From NCBI GenBank assembly GCA_037074615.1, contig CM073562.1:18114922-18178921 (forward strand): DNA of 64,000 bases, read 5' to 3'. Below, in pieces: positions 49,863 through 62,440 of this stretch. The DNA comes from Leucaena leucocephala. Its lineage: Eukaryota; Streptophyta; Magnoliopsida; Fabales; Fabaceae. Each line of letters opens with the position of its first letter. Positions within the stretch are counted from its first letter, which is position 1. The notes under the pieces were generated by a model. That model saw nothing but the letters and a program-made list of their open reading frames with translations. It made no database searches and was not told where the DNA came from. Both the position numbers and the translations under genes were made by a program.

Positions 49863-51829
49863 TACGAAAGAGGCCACCCGTAATGCATCAAAACAGAAAA
49901 TAATTAATAGGAAGATTGATCACATGCAGGGCTCGTAATATTGGCTGCCAAAGGAGAAGAAGAGCAACTTATGGGTAAGATAGATCCACCATCCAAAACT
50001 TCTTATGGGGTATGACATGACAGCAAATTGAAGTACATTACGGGGCAATCAAGTTTGGCAAAGTATAGGCACGGGAGTACAAATTATATTTGTAGAACAT
50101 GGCTAGTTATGTACTGCAAATTATATCCAGGAAATTTCTGTTCTGATTAATGTGTAATAATTGAGGACATTCATGGAACTAAACTAGTCATATATTTGAT
50201 AAATCAAGCAATGAGTTTGAAACGCGGATCATACTATGCTTCAAAACTTCCGGTTTGAATGTGTTGTTGTAGATCACAATGTTCCTCTATTAAGTTTTTT
50301 TACGGGAAAAATAAACTAGCTACAACTCTAGTAACTACATCAATGTGCCTTTACTTTAATCTAAGGTTGAGTATATATGTGTACATTGATTGATTGATAT
50401 TAAATTGATATTGTTTTTCTCCTCGGCAGCCTACATCAATGAAGTTGTAATATCCGCATAGTTTGAATTGTTTATCTAGCAAAATCATCTATGACTAATA
50501 TCATGTTACCTCCATGCCTCCTCAATAGTATGTACAATTACCTTTTTGTTCCCGTCTCACGGTTATCATTATAATTCTGAGGTCTCGATCTCTACAACTT
50601 TTTTACGATAACATAGGTCAAAAACAGTCGGCACGTAACATGACCATATTGATAGTAATATGTGAATTCAAGATTACTAAAAATGTATACTCTAGTATCC
50701 AATCTTTTATAATATACACTGAATTCGCAAGAAGCCACCAAACCGTTTAGCTTTGGGTTACGTCATTTCACAAATTTCTCAGCTTGCACACAATATCTAG
50801 TTACATCTAAATTTGATGGAGAGAGAAACTTGTGATCTTCCGTTTGTATCCTCAGTTGTTTAATCAGGAGTAGTTGTTGGGTGTTTTGGTTATTTACAGG
50901 TTTGGGAGGCTGACTACAGTCGGTGCTGTCCAGCGTGCTCCTTCAACCTCTATGTGTTGCTATCTAGCAGAACAGATTTTCCAATTGTTTGAGCTTCCAC
51001 ATTGCCGACTGGTTGGTTACTTTTTGGCAGACAAGATTCCCAGATAAGAACAACCAACAATCTGACTTTCCCTAATAATAAACATTTTCACCATCAACTT
51101 CATACCCATTTCCATAGCAGATTCAAGTCTATAATTAGAGAGATATGCTATTCCACATCAAGTAATCCGTAGTAAATCTCAGAAGTTGGTCTATGCTTTC
51201 ATAAGGAAATATTTCTCCCCTACTTTCATCAGCTCCACGTTTCATGGTTAATTATACTTTCTCATATAATCCAATACCAAGATAGTACCTTAGTCAGAAA
51301 AGAGTCAAATGCTAGATCTTCGTTGGATGAGATACTTATATCAATGTCATCTCTAGTTCCTCCAACAGCTATATCTGACTTTGTGATGACGGTCTTCAGG
51401 CTGCAACATGATGGGGGGCTTGAAAGTTGAACAGTCAACAATGTCCTAGGACCCAAAGATCAAAGTTAAAACAGGCATATGGAAATCCTAAACATCTACA
51501 AGTCAACATCAAACTATTCCCATGTTGCGTCACACTTAAACTTGGAAATATGCCCAACGTCATGCTGCCATGTTATTTGGAACTTTTCTATAATACAACA
51601 AGGTTTGACATAGACACCTACAGTATTCCATGAGACCATTCAAATCCAACTCCCATCATAATCATTAATATACTTCAAAATCACTGTGATTAATATGCGA
51701 CACCATGGCTATTATGAATTGCCATAACAGTTACATTCATTGAAATGACAATATACTATTCATCCAGTCCAAGTAGTGGCAGATTTATGTCAAAATTGAA
51801 TGAATTATATGAAGCAATGTCATTATTAC
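49863..51829. other. Spacer and missing 3' end of the Rab gene
   Basis: The last coding exon of the ARA6-type Rab should lie here (expected start EIAKRLPRP or similar), but no convincing match was found. A candidate AG acceptor near 50970 leads to IATHRG and a stop and is not supported. An open frame at 51262-51456 on the minus strand is unexplained. Confidence 0.4.
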
Positions 51830-54360
51830 CTCAAAAAGCTCATTTATATTATCTGCGGTCTTTGCAGATGTCTCGATAAAGAGCATTCCATTCTTCTCTG
51901 CATACTCAAGGGCATCCTTCACAGAAATATTCGAGCATAATATATGAGAATGACTAGTTGTTATTTATTTACAAGGGAAGCCATAATAATATTTAGCCAT
52001 GTAGCACTACCTGGACAGGCACCGCCCGCTTCTCTTGAAGATCGGCTTTATTACCAACCAAAGCCATGATTATATCAGGGCTCCCTTGCTTTTGTAACTC
52101 CTAAAGAAACGATAAAAGTATCAAATGCTTAGTCAAATTTAAAATATAAAAGCGGCCGTCTAATTGAAAGGATATATGCCAATAATGACTTCGTGAAATG
52201 GAATTATCAGCTAACAATGTTAATCTTTGGACAGTTTTTCCAGCACCTTCTCGCATGATGAATTATGCAATCTAACGCCCGAAAAGAAAATGTAGGAACG
52301 AAAATCAGTTTCTAAATCATTACATTTACATGGCCTGGAAAAGAGAATTATGTAAACGGGAGAAATGCAGTGATAATTATATGAGACAAGAAATGGAAAT
52401 ACAGAACCACCCAGTTACAACGAGTCTACCTTAACCCAGTACTGTGCTTTGTAGAAAGATTCTGGTCTTGTTATATCGTAGACAATAACAGCAACTGCAG
52501 CACCGCGATAATATAATGGTGCCAGCGCGGCATACCTGAAAATGATGCAATTAATTTTGGCCCCGAATATATTTGTTTAGATGACAAGTTAATGAGAAAC
52601 TGATTACAAAGTTGAGCTCTCCTGATAGCTTTGAAGAATGCAAAGTCAAATAAAAATACCTTTCTTGACCTGCAGTATCCCATATTTCAAACCTGACTGT
52701 TGTAGAATCCTGCAAAGCTATTGTTTGAGACAAAAACGAAGCTCCCACAGTTACCTTACATTACAAAGACTAAAAGGGTGAGTAACCTAGCAGTGAAAAT
52801 TTTTACAACAGAATATGCATATACTCATCTACTGGAACCAAATAAGCATCTAAATTGAAATCTACTTGATAGTTCTTATTGATTAAAAGGTAAATTACTA
52901 TGACTTCCCCTAAGTTTTTTTTTGGTTTTATTTCCAAAAAAAGATCTGTCTGAATGTCAGGAAGTATTTGCATGATCTCCAAAAGTAAATTCACATTTAA
53001 CCTTAAAGCATCTCTGCTCTAACTACCGACCAAACCTCCTTTACCGAATTAAAACCTTTTCCTAAACACCTTCAACTCCAAAAGAGGTTACATGCTAAAT
53101 AGCTTTACAGCTGAGACTAGACCAAACAATGTGGGCACAATCGTCTACAGCATGCAGCACAGTGGCTTTAATTCCCTTCTGCCTATGCCATGTTGTACAA
53201 GTGAGAGATATCAAAGTGAGAGAGCCTATAAAACAGTAAAACCTCAAGGGAAGTAAGATTATTTAACCCTAGGAAAGCTTGCATAAAAAAGATGCAGGAA
53301 AAGTAAAATACAACACACCTTGGATGTTGGATCAAACTGACCACGAATAAATCGAAGAACAATACAGCTTTTACCAACACCAGAATCACCTAACAGAACA
53401 AGCTGCGTTCAATTGGCATTTAGAATGTTAGTTCCGTATCCATGGTTGATTTTGTATTTTATCCGAATTTTCTTAAGATTGTTTCAATCGAACCCCCCTC
53501 ACTCTCCAAGAACTTAATAAGCGGTACATTATGCAAACATGTCCTCATGTGTGCTCTATCTATGAATTCTTTTAAAAATATTTCAGGCTTTGATATCAGG
53601 AAAATTATTTATGTTTCTCTTTTATGGCTACAAAAGAGGGTATTCTTAATACATTCCGTATGTTTTTCTTTTTCCTCTCTAGTTTTGAAACTGAATCGCT
53701 GTATTCAAGTTGAACTGAACTACCAATGGAGCCAACTCAATAAAGAAAAAAATTACAAACGGTATTGAATAAATATGCTAGTCTACAAATATCGGCCTTC
53801 AAAATATAATTGCAATAATCGATGCCATAAAATTACAACTAATTTTGGTTCAATATGAAATTTTTTTTACAATTCCACGTACCAAAAGATGGAAAAAGAG
53901 TCAATTGTCCTCTCGTAAGCCAAGAATAAATGGGGTAGATTATTCATTATTCCCTTCGGAAAATGTCAAATGATCATGCTTGTACAGGGAAACAAACAGC
54001 TTGCTAGCATAAAACTCTGCCTATGAATTAAGTACCTTCACACGAAGATTCTTAGAGTCCTGTCCTTCATGATTTTCTAAATTGGCTATTCCCAGCCTTC
54101 TCGGATTTCTATCTGGAAAAACAAGATCAAAATAACCCCTAATCCACAATCCCAACAAAGCTACAAATTAACAAACAAAATGAAATGGAGAGTAACAGAT
54201 GAGGAAACCCTACAAATTCACCACCCAAAATGAAACAAAAATAATTCATAATTAACCTAAGATTCAAAGCTCCAGAGTCAAATATTAAAAATAACAACAA
54301 CGCGTATGCATTAAGAAAACTTAAGGGTTGAAATTTACCTGAGGAGGACGTGCAACCCAT
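51830..54360 (-). CDS. RABF1: ARA6/RABF1-type Rab5 GTPase, last exon not found
   Basis: A plant-specific Rab5 GTPase acting in endosome-to-plasma-membrane and vacuolar traffic. Seven exons join in frame to 187 codons: 54360-54339, 54112-54036, 53402-53319, 52754-52660, 52535-52430, 52100-52011 and 51916-51830. The N terminus MGCTSS is the ARA6 hallmark, with Gly2 for myristoylation and Cys3 for S-acylation replacing C-terminal prenylation. G motifs are present: GDSGVGKS (P-loop), the PTSK switch I region, WDTAGQER, GNKADL and ETSAK. The final exon, about 12-15 residues in homologues, was not located. Read-through after LFE would add about 15 codons before a stop. The G domain is intact, and ARA6 anchoring does not need the C terminus. 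Head-to-head with an S-acyltransferase gene. Confidence 0.87.
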
Positions 54361-55170
54361 GATAGAGATAACAACGTAATATGGGGTTCACCAAAAGAAA
54401 GGATTCAATACCCAGCAATCTATCACGCCAGTGGATGATTTTGGCGTTCTGGGTAATGATTGGTACGGATTAAACTTGTTTGTTTACACAGAAATTAATT
54501 ATGACAAACCAAGCACAACATTGAGCACGTATGTGGAAACTTACGGAATTTCCCTTCTCTTTTCACACAAATATTAGAAAATGCTTGAACATAATTTCGG
54601 TGGGAATTGGAATGGGAGGATTTCTGCGTTTAGATATATGCATAATCTTCATCTTTGTATTATTTAATTTAAATTCCACTTTAGCTAAATTATGTTAAAA
54701 CTGGATTAAAATTCTTTATATATTTAGTATTGCATCAAACCCATCAACTATTTTTTCTCTCAAAAAAATAACTATATTTACTCACGTTATATATTTCAAC
54801 AATTTTATAATATCCTCTTGAATAAATATTATTTTCCTTAGGTCCTTTGTTCTAATTTCCCCTAAATAATTATAGATAAATGTAGATGTTCAATATGCAT
54901 ATATTAAAATTTTGAAATTTTTTTGCCGAAAGGCTTATAGAAATGAGTATTTACTAAGTACGCGCATACCCCACTCACAATTATTAGGAACACGCCCATA
55001 TTCGTATTACGACCCCCACGAAAATTTCCCAAAAAATGTAAACTGTAATTGTAACCCTATAGTATAAATGCGTAAATGCATCTGAATCTGATTATCTCCC
55101 CACCAAATGAAATGAACGCCCACATGCCACCAAAGTTCCCTAGGCGAAAGAGAGCAAGTTCAATCCCGCG
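54361..55170. promoter_or_regulatory. Divergent promoter region, Rab and S-acyltransferase
   Basis: 810 bp separate the two start codons, which point away from each other, so both promoters must lie here or in leader introns. No other gene fits. Individual core elements could not be assigned; the centre (54.65-54.95 kb) is AT-rich. Confidence 0.6.
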
Positions 55171-58100
55171 ATGACGATCAAAAGGTTTCTGTCACTCCCT
55201 GTGATGGCGGTGATCTCACTTATGGCTTTTGTGTATTACATTACGGTCTTCGTCTTGATCGAGGATTGGGTCGGCTTGCGGAGCTCTCCAGGCATTTTGA
55301 ATGCCTCCTTCTTTACTATAGTGGCCTCTTTTTGTCTTTTGTCTTTTCTTGTTTGCGTTCTTACGGACCCAGGCCATGTCCCTTCTTCGTATCTCCCTGA
55401 TGTTGAAGGAAGAGAAATCACGGATCATGCAAATGGCAAAGATGTAAGTCTTGCCCTGGGTAAACGATAAATTGGGTTTATTCTGCATTCTTTCAGTTTG
55501 ATTTATGTTGAATCTGACGGAAGAGTGAAGCTGAAATGTTAAAATTCCGCGTTATGCTGTGTTGTTTTTCCTTTGTTGTTTGGAAGTGGGAATCGTTGTC
55601 TTGCGTAAAGTGTAATCCTAGATTCGGGGCTGTTCTATATGGAATGGATTTCAATTGTTTATATAAATGGACATACCAGTTATATTTCGTTTATAACATA
55701 GCAACTTGGAAATTATACTTCCATTCTCAATTGCTTACTTGCCAATAAAGCGATGCTTCAAGTCTTTTAATTACCTATCATGATTATCAAACAAGTTGTA
55801 ATGCTTATTGTTGCGTACTGCCATATATTTTTATCAGATGTGCTGACATTATGTACTCCACTTTCTCTCATGACTTTTTTCATTCAATGGCTTAGTTATC
55901 TCTTTCAACTGTCGTCATAAAGTTGCTTTTCTGATTTATTTATCATGGAGAAGCTGTTAATATTGGTACATATTTGTTCATCTAATAAGCTTAACCTCTT
56001 ACTGAGTTACTTGATAATGTGCCTCAGAGTTTAGAACAGAAGAGATGTGACAAATGCTTTACATACAAGCCTCCAAGGACTCATCATTGTCGAGTCTGCA
56101 GAAGATGTATTCTAAAAATGGTAAGGTAGTTCCATTTTTTGATTGACAGCAATAAATAATCTTTGAGCTCCAATATTGTAATTGAGTTCAGGATTTAATG
56201 CTTTATTGATGCAGGATCATCACTGCATGTGGATAAATAACTGTGTTGGATTTTGGAATTATAAGGCTTTCTTTGTTCTTGCATTATATGCCACCATAGC
56301 TAGTATTCATTCTACGGTATGTGTTCTATGTGGTATCCATTTTTCTTTTTCTGATCACCCTTCCCGTATCACTGATGATCAATCCAATTTGCAGGCAATC
56401 TTTATAAGCTTTGTGCTTCAAAAAGACTGGGATTCATTGAAAGGAAGATCTCTTAAGATATATTACGTAAGTTATTGAGTAAACTATATGAGTGTTCTGA
56501 TATGTCTGTGGCTTTATCTTTTAATTTGTTGTATACTAGATCTTTGAATCCTTGGTTTATTGGTAATTTATGTCGGTTCAAAACTTCTCTAGATTTGTGT
56601 TACCATTGTTTGAAGCTAATAAATGTAGTACATTAATTGAAAACAAAGTATAAGTGTGTTATAATTGGTGTCAAACGGTTATTATAAATTTCTTAAGTTC
56701 ATCTCCAACTCTTTGAAAGCCCTTTATCCCTTTATCTTTAGATTCATTGAGTGAAGCTCGATTAAGCTGAATAAAATGATGAGATTGTGGGTTGATATGG
56801 GAGGACTCCACCTTCTTGGACAATGGACAGAATATGGAGCCTTTGATGGTTCAAAAATCTGGTCCTAGTATGAATGGGAAATCACCTTCTGCAGTGAGGA
56901 AATACTGGTTAATTACTTTACAAATATTATAAAAGTACAAAGAGGTCTGTCCATTGCTTAAAGACCCTCTTAGGTTCTTGTATAGACTGGACACTTTAGT
57001 GATTGAGTAAATGGATTGTGACTAAGATTTGACACTTTTTTATATCACCAAGGTTTTCTTATTAACATTTCCTAGACTCATTAGTTAGGCCATTAACTTA
57101 GTATTGGGACTCTACCTAAATGATAATTATTTTTTAAAAAAATAAAAAATTTATTCTGCACCAATATCTGATGTCTGACAAGTTTGTTAGTACTATTAGT
57201 TGGAAGGTTCAGGTTCTTACTATTGATGAAAGAAAGTTCAAGGTATTGAGTTCTCATATATATTCTGTACGAAAATACAAGCCATTCAGTTTTTCGTCAG
57301 TAGTTATTCATTTGGACTTTTGTCTCTGCAGGAGAGCTTGCACTTTAAAGGATATTTATATATCACTAGGCTATCTACGTCAATTCTACTATAGTTGCAG
57401 AAATTTTGTCCTCCAGTTATTCATTTAGCATATGGTTTCCTGAATATAATTCTTAACTTCAAAGGTCTTTGATGGGGTTCTTTTTCTTTTTTTGAATAAA
57501 TATTAGTTTATGAAGTAGTTAATTATGCCAAAATTTTCTACCTTCTAATATGGGTTGACAAGACAGACAACCTTGGTTTGAGTTGTGTCAATGTTTGAGG
57601 CATATGATCCCTTTGCTTTAGTCACTTTCTTTACATTGATCACACTCAATTTTATTTTTGTACAATTTCAGTTTCTGGCTGTCTCATCTGACATTGTCTC
57701 CTTGCTTGCCACTCTTATGCAAATTTCTACGAACTCTTTCCCACTAGAAAAGGAATCTTATGCTCCTATATCTTTCAACACTCTAGTTCTCTAACTTATT
57801 CTCCTACTTGATTGTTGCCAGACCAGGTGTTTAAATTGCGGCTCTTTCCAAAAACTTGTTTTTCTCCAGTTTTGGAATGTTGACTGAGCCTTCTCTTTAG
57901 TTCAATGTTGACTGCCATGTATTGCATATGGTCAATGATGTGTACCTAATTGGAATGGGGAATCCTACCCCAAAAGTTAGTTAGAGGTGGGAGAACTAAC
58001 CCACTTAAATACCTCATTGAGTATCCCATACTACTCAATGTGAGAGGATTTAGTATTCCATACTACTAAGTCTCCATCAATGAACTGCATATATTAGTAT

Positions 58101-60127
58101 TTGAAATGACTGAAATATACCCAAACAATTGGTTCATATCCTCTGTTCTACTTAATCATACAGATTAATCTGTGTCGTCGTAGTTGTACAGAGTAAGACA
58201 ACTGGGTTTTACTTTTCTTCTGAACCATATCCACTGCAATTGTTTGTGTAGAGATTGATATGCTAATTTCGATGCTATTTTGTTTTCCCATTTTAATTTC
58301 ACCAAACTCTATGTTTGCATTGCATTTATGCTCTAATTGAAAGAGTAAAGTCCAAAGTAGAACACAATCAGCTTTATAGTAGCTAACGGTCAAATTTTAT
58401 GAATTGATATCATGTCTCACGAGATATAGGAATAGGAAGTACCTACATTGGATAAATGGTTTCCATCAAGTTGGATTTTACAGTTTTCATCTTTGTCATT
58501 CTTGAACTGATTTTGGCCTTGAAGAACATAACCATGGTTTCTTCTGTTCTAGTTATTAACTAAACCCTGATACAGTAATTTAGGAAAACATTATATATTA
58601 CATGAACTAAGGGATAATATTCTTCATGCATCATCTATGTAACAAGGAACTATAAGGATAATCTTGTCATATTCTCCATACCTAAGAAGAATTTTGGCTT
58701 GAAAAATGAACAACCCTTTTATCAACTTTCAATTTTGGCTTGAAAATTTCCAACAATTAATCTTCTCATTGATTCCTAAGAAGAATTTGTGCTTAGAGAC
58801 CAAATTCTCCATACCTAGCCATTCTTCTTGAACATAAAGTAGCTTTTTAGAGACTTTTTAATGTTTTACAAAGCTGAGTAGTTAATTGTCAGACCTAGAA
58901 GTTGAGGATCTATTTGCTAAACTGTCAAAATTGAGGAGGATTTTTCTTTTCTTCTCTTTAAAGAAATTCTGCCTCTTAGTTTTTTTAGCATTTCTATTTC
59001 TTATGTCTGTTGTTTGTAACAAATAATATTACCTCATCATATTCTATTGAAAATTAAAATTACTCTGAATTTCTTAGTACATTGCAGATAATAATATGCC
59101 TAATATATTACCTTTAAACTTCTAAACCATGCATTTTCCTTATCATGCAACTGGAGTTTATTTCTGTATTAAACCAGTGCTTAATCACAACTCACATCAC
59201 ATTTTTCTTATTTCGCTTGAAAATTGTTTCAATATCTGTGATTGTATATGTATATGAACGGGGGTCCTTAGTGGCATAGATACTAAATTTGGCACCTCTT
59301 CTGTAGATCGAGATATACACGCATAATTTTAGACACAACATGTAGATATAACCATAAAGTGGAATCTAATAATCAAGTTCACCATTTATTCCATATTTTT
59401 ATAAAGAATTGTTTTCAAGCTTTTTATTCTTACCCGCAGAGCTTTAGTAAGCTATGGTTTTTTTTGATAGATAGATTATTTTGATTCTTTACTAGAGTTT
59501 TACTTGTTTGTTATACTGAATTTAACTTAATATGAGTATCTAAGAAGTCTGAGTAGTTTTTTTATTCTTGCCTGTACTTTATCTTGAGAGTATCTTTTGC
59601 CTCTTTTTCATGCTTTTCTAAGACTATACATTAATGTTGAGACATGTGATTCGTGTTTAGGTCACATGTGGATGGATATTAGTCGCCTTAACCATGACCC
59701 TTTTAACTCTTCTGGGATGGCATATCTATCTCGTCCTTCATAATATGACTACCATAGAGGTGGGTTTTTGGTGGGCTATACACAATGAAGTTTTGTTTCT
59801 TTGTCACTGAATATCTCATGTTGTGCTTGTAACCAGTATTATGAGGCTAAGCGTGCACAGTGGTTGGCTAGAAAATCGGGACAAAGCTATCGACATCCAT
59901 TCAACATTGGTGCATACAAAAACATTAGTTTGGTTTGTGATTTTGACCTATTACACGTTTTATATACAAACTATAGTAACAATTCTTTTGTGCTTGTTAT
60001 CTTTTAATATGTTCGTAAATCTTTTAACCAGATCTTGGGTGCAAACATGCTGAAATGGCTGTGTCCGACAGCCGTAAGCCATCTGAAGGATGGAATTAGC
60101 TTCCCAACGTCACGTTATAGTGCTTAA
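55171..60127 (+). CDS. PAT15: DHHC-type protein S-acyltransferase, PAT15-like
   Basis: Transfers palmitate to cysteines of membrane-associated proteins; an integral membrane enzyme of Golgi, endosomes or plasma membrane. Seven exons join in frame to 276 residues: 55171-55443, 56028-56120, 56215-56316, 56395-56466, 59661-59759, 59837-59932 and 60032-60127. Two N-terminal membrane spans are followed by TDPGHVPSSY (DPG motif). The Cys-rich domain CDKCFTYKPPRTHHCRVCRR leads to the catalytic DHHC in DHHCMWINNCVGFWNY. Two further spans follow, then the TTxE motif (NMTTIE). The C terminus WLARKSGQSYRHPF..LKWLCPT resembles Arabidopsis PAT15. Intron 4 is long (3.2 kb). No lesion was found. Shares its upstream region with the Rab gene. 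Confidence 0.92.
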
Positions 60128-61751
60128 AACTTTTGATCAACAGCAGGTCATGCTCATTGGTCTTGACATAAAGAATGTAAGGCTCAACCATCTGAAGGGT
60201 GTTTTAATTTGATGTTAGTCCTCGAGTCCAGGCGCAAGAAAAGCCAGTGGATTTCATTTGGACAGATTTTCAAGCATTTATGGGAACCAAATGGTGGACT
60301 CGGTGGATTGCGTGGGATATAAAAAATGAGTTGTAATGTTCTTGTGGATAGTATAACTTTTTATAGATTAAATCATACGAAGATACTTACTTACACGAGC
60401 ATGTGATCACGGAAATGCGATTAGCACAACCTTCAAACAGCATTGTCAAATGATTGTCCAGCCAGGACATATCCAATGTGGGGCAAAAACCGAATATTAT
60501 GGAATAAATTGGCATTGTGCGCACCTAGCATCTTTTATGGGGGAAAAGAAGAGAACACAAAACAAGTTAAATTGAGCCCACGGAAGGAACGAACAGAATA
60601 CCTCTGGATTGGCGTTGATGATTCTCAGGCATAAAGTCTCACAGCCTAAACGATACCCGAGAGAAATGTACGCAAAAAGTACATCATGTTTACTTCCGTC
60701 TTTGACTCTTGGAAATGGGGCTCGTTCTTAGGTTTATGTGACAATTTTCTTGAAAAATAAAGGGGTAAAAGTGTAAAAGTATCTTTAAATTTTTACTTAA
60801 AGTGCGTCAAATACCATATGCAGTGGTGCTCATGCTTTTATTATAAAAATATAAAAATACCCCCAGCTAAAGAAAGCCACCATCTTCTTATTATTAATTT
60901 TAATTTGAATTAAAAATTAATATTAATTCTAAATTAAATTTGATTAGAATACAACTCATATTTAATGATAATTCCTTTAGCTTTTTATAGCATTGGTTGG
61001 GATAAGTTTTTTAAAAATATAATTACCCATCGGTAAGCTATAGCTTTGCCATCTCAAAATTAAATAGTATAAACATAGATGTTAAAAATAAAATAATATC
61101 TATGTTTATTATTTTAGACATGTCTAAAATTGGTATTTGATAAGCAATAGTATAAAGCAACAGCGCTTTCACATATAAATCTTCAGATATGAAGAATTCG
61201 ATCGGTAATGTATACCAAAAGTATTATCGCTTTGAAAGAATATCTCGCTCATTCAACTTGCTAATGAGGATAAAATAACATTAATATACTTGGAAGATAA
61301 ACTAATCATGTTTAAAGACTTTAAAAATAAAAAAATCCTTTAAAACCTGCCGGATCACTTGAAGCTTGTCAAAAGTACTGCTAAGTTTTTTTTAACAGAG
61401 GCTTTCACATGATATGAGAATGTTTAATTAGATTCATGAGCAGAAAGCAGCAAGTTTTGTTTGGGGAAGGAAAGGAAGAAAGAAAGAGTAACTATCAAAG
61501 CACGACTGATGTCTTTGATATGTTTTTTGTAAAAAAATTTGTTGTTCTGAAGTAATTAATGGCAATGCCTTATATGAGTCTTTGGATGCCTGTCATTTTC
61601 TCATAAATACACACAATTTTAGCATGCTAGAGATAAAAAGGAAAACGATCTTCAAATGACACAAGAAGCTGTGGGCCAGGGTTGATATCTGAATGGGCAG
61701 AAATAAAAGTGGGTGAATTAGGTGATGACTATGGGGTATAATTATTCTAAA

Positions 61752-61792
<41 letters not shown>

Positions 61793-61893
61793 AAAGGTTA
61801 GCATAAACAGGCATTGATTAAACATAAAGGAGAAGAAGGGAAAGCATAAATAAAGAAGAGGTGACGGGGGAAGAGAAAAAAGGGGAAGACATT
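60128..61893. other. Spacer after PAT15-like gene
   Basis: 3' flank of the acyltransferase and AT-rich spacer. A (TA)n tract lies at 61756-61787. No gene was recognised; the open frame at 60443-60634 lies in probable 3' flank and lacks motifs. Confidence 0.5.
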
Positions 61894-62073
61894 ATGGTAA
61901 ACATTTGGCTTTATGTTTCTTTAGCTTTATTGTTATTGAAAGAAAGTTGGAGAGTGATGAGGAATCCATGTGTTCCAAGCGCTACAAGACAAACAGAGGT
62001 TCAAAGAAATAAAAAGCACATTCAGCTTTACGACTCAGATAGAGAGATTTCAATTAGGAAATTACGTGGTTAA
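61894..62073 (+). CDS. Possible small secreted or membrane peptide, unrecognised
   Basis: A 59-codon frame starting at ATG 61894 begins with a hydrophobic segment (MVNIWLYVSLALLLLKES) that resembles a signal peptide or single membrane span. A charged region containing RNPCVPS and ending SIRKLRG follows. No known peptide-hormone motif is seen. It lies 370 bp from the telomere-like array and about 100 bp after a TA tract. It may be a chance frame or a first exon (a GT follows the last sense codons). Low certainty. Confidence 0.2.
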   Translation: MVNIWLYVSLALLLLKESWRVMRNPCVPSATRQTEVQRNKKHIQLYDSDREISIRKLRG

Positions 62074-62236
62074 TATTATAGTCTCTCTCTCTATTTAGCG
62101 GGCCGGTGAGAGAGCTTGGATTCAGGGTGCAATGAAAACCCCGCATCTTCCTCTTTTCCCACTGAAAACTTCTCCATTATTAGCCATACATGCCCTCAAT
62201 CTCGCCCCCTAGGCTTAGCTTAGCTTCCAGGTTTGA

Positions 62237-62281
62237 TACTTAATATCTTCTTCCAGTCTACTTAATATCTTCTTCCAGTCT
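62237..62281. repeat. Short tandem repeat, 22-bp unit, two copies
   Basis: TACTTAATATCTTCTTCCAG followed by TCT occurs twice in direct succession about 170 bp before the telomere-like array. Confidence 0.85.
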
Positions 62282-62440
62282 TCTTCATTTATCACTGCTT
62301 CTTGTCCTCCTCGAATCCATTCATTCATTCCCATTTACTTTTAAATATTTGGAAACTCTGAGATGAAGTTTTGATATTCTGAAGAGCCCACCGGAGCTCC
62401 TGTGGTCTTCGCTAATGGCGTATGAGGAGCCAGGCATATA

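Noticed and set aside
50930..50975. Candidate Rab last exon after an AG near 50970
   Set aside because: Gives IATHRG and a stop, too unlike the conserved EIAKRLPRP tail to support.
51262..51456. Possible last exon of the Rab gene (DDIDISISSNEDLAFDSF frame)
   Set aside because: It does not resemble any Rab C terminus and no acceptor joins it in phase to exon 7 convincingly.
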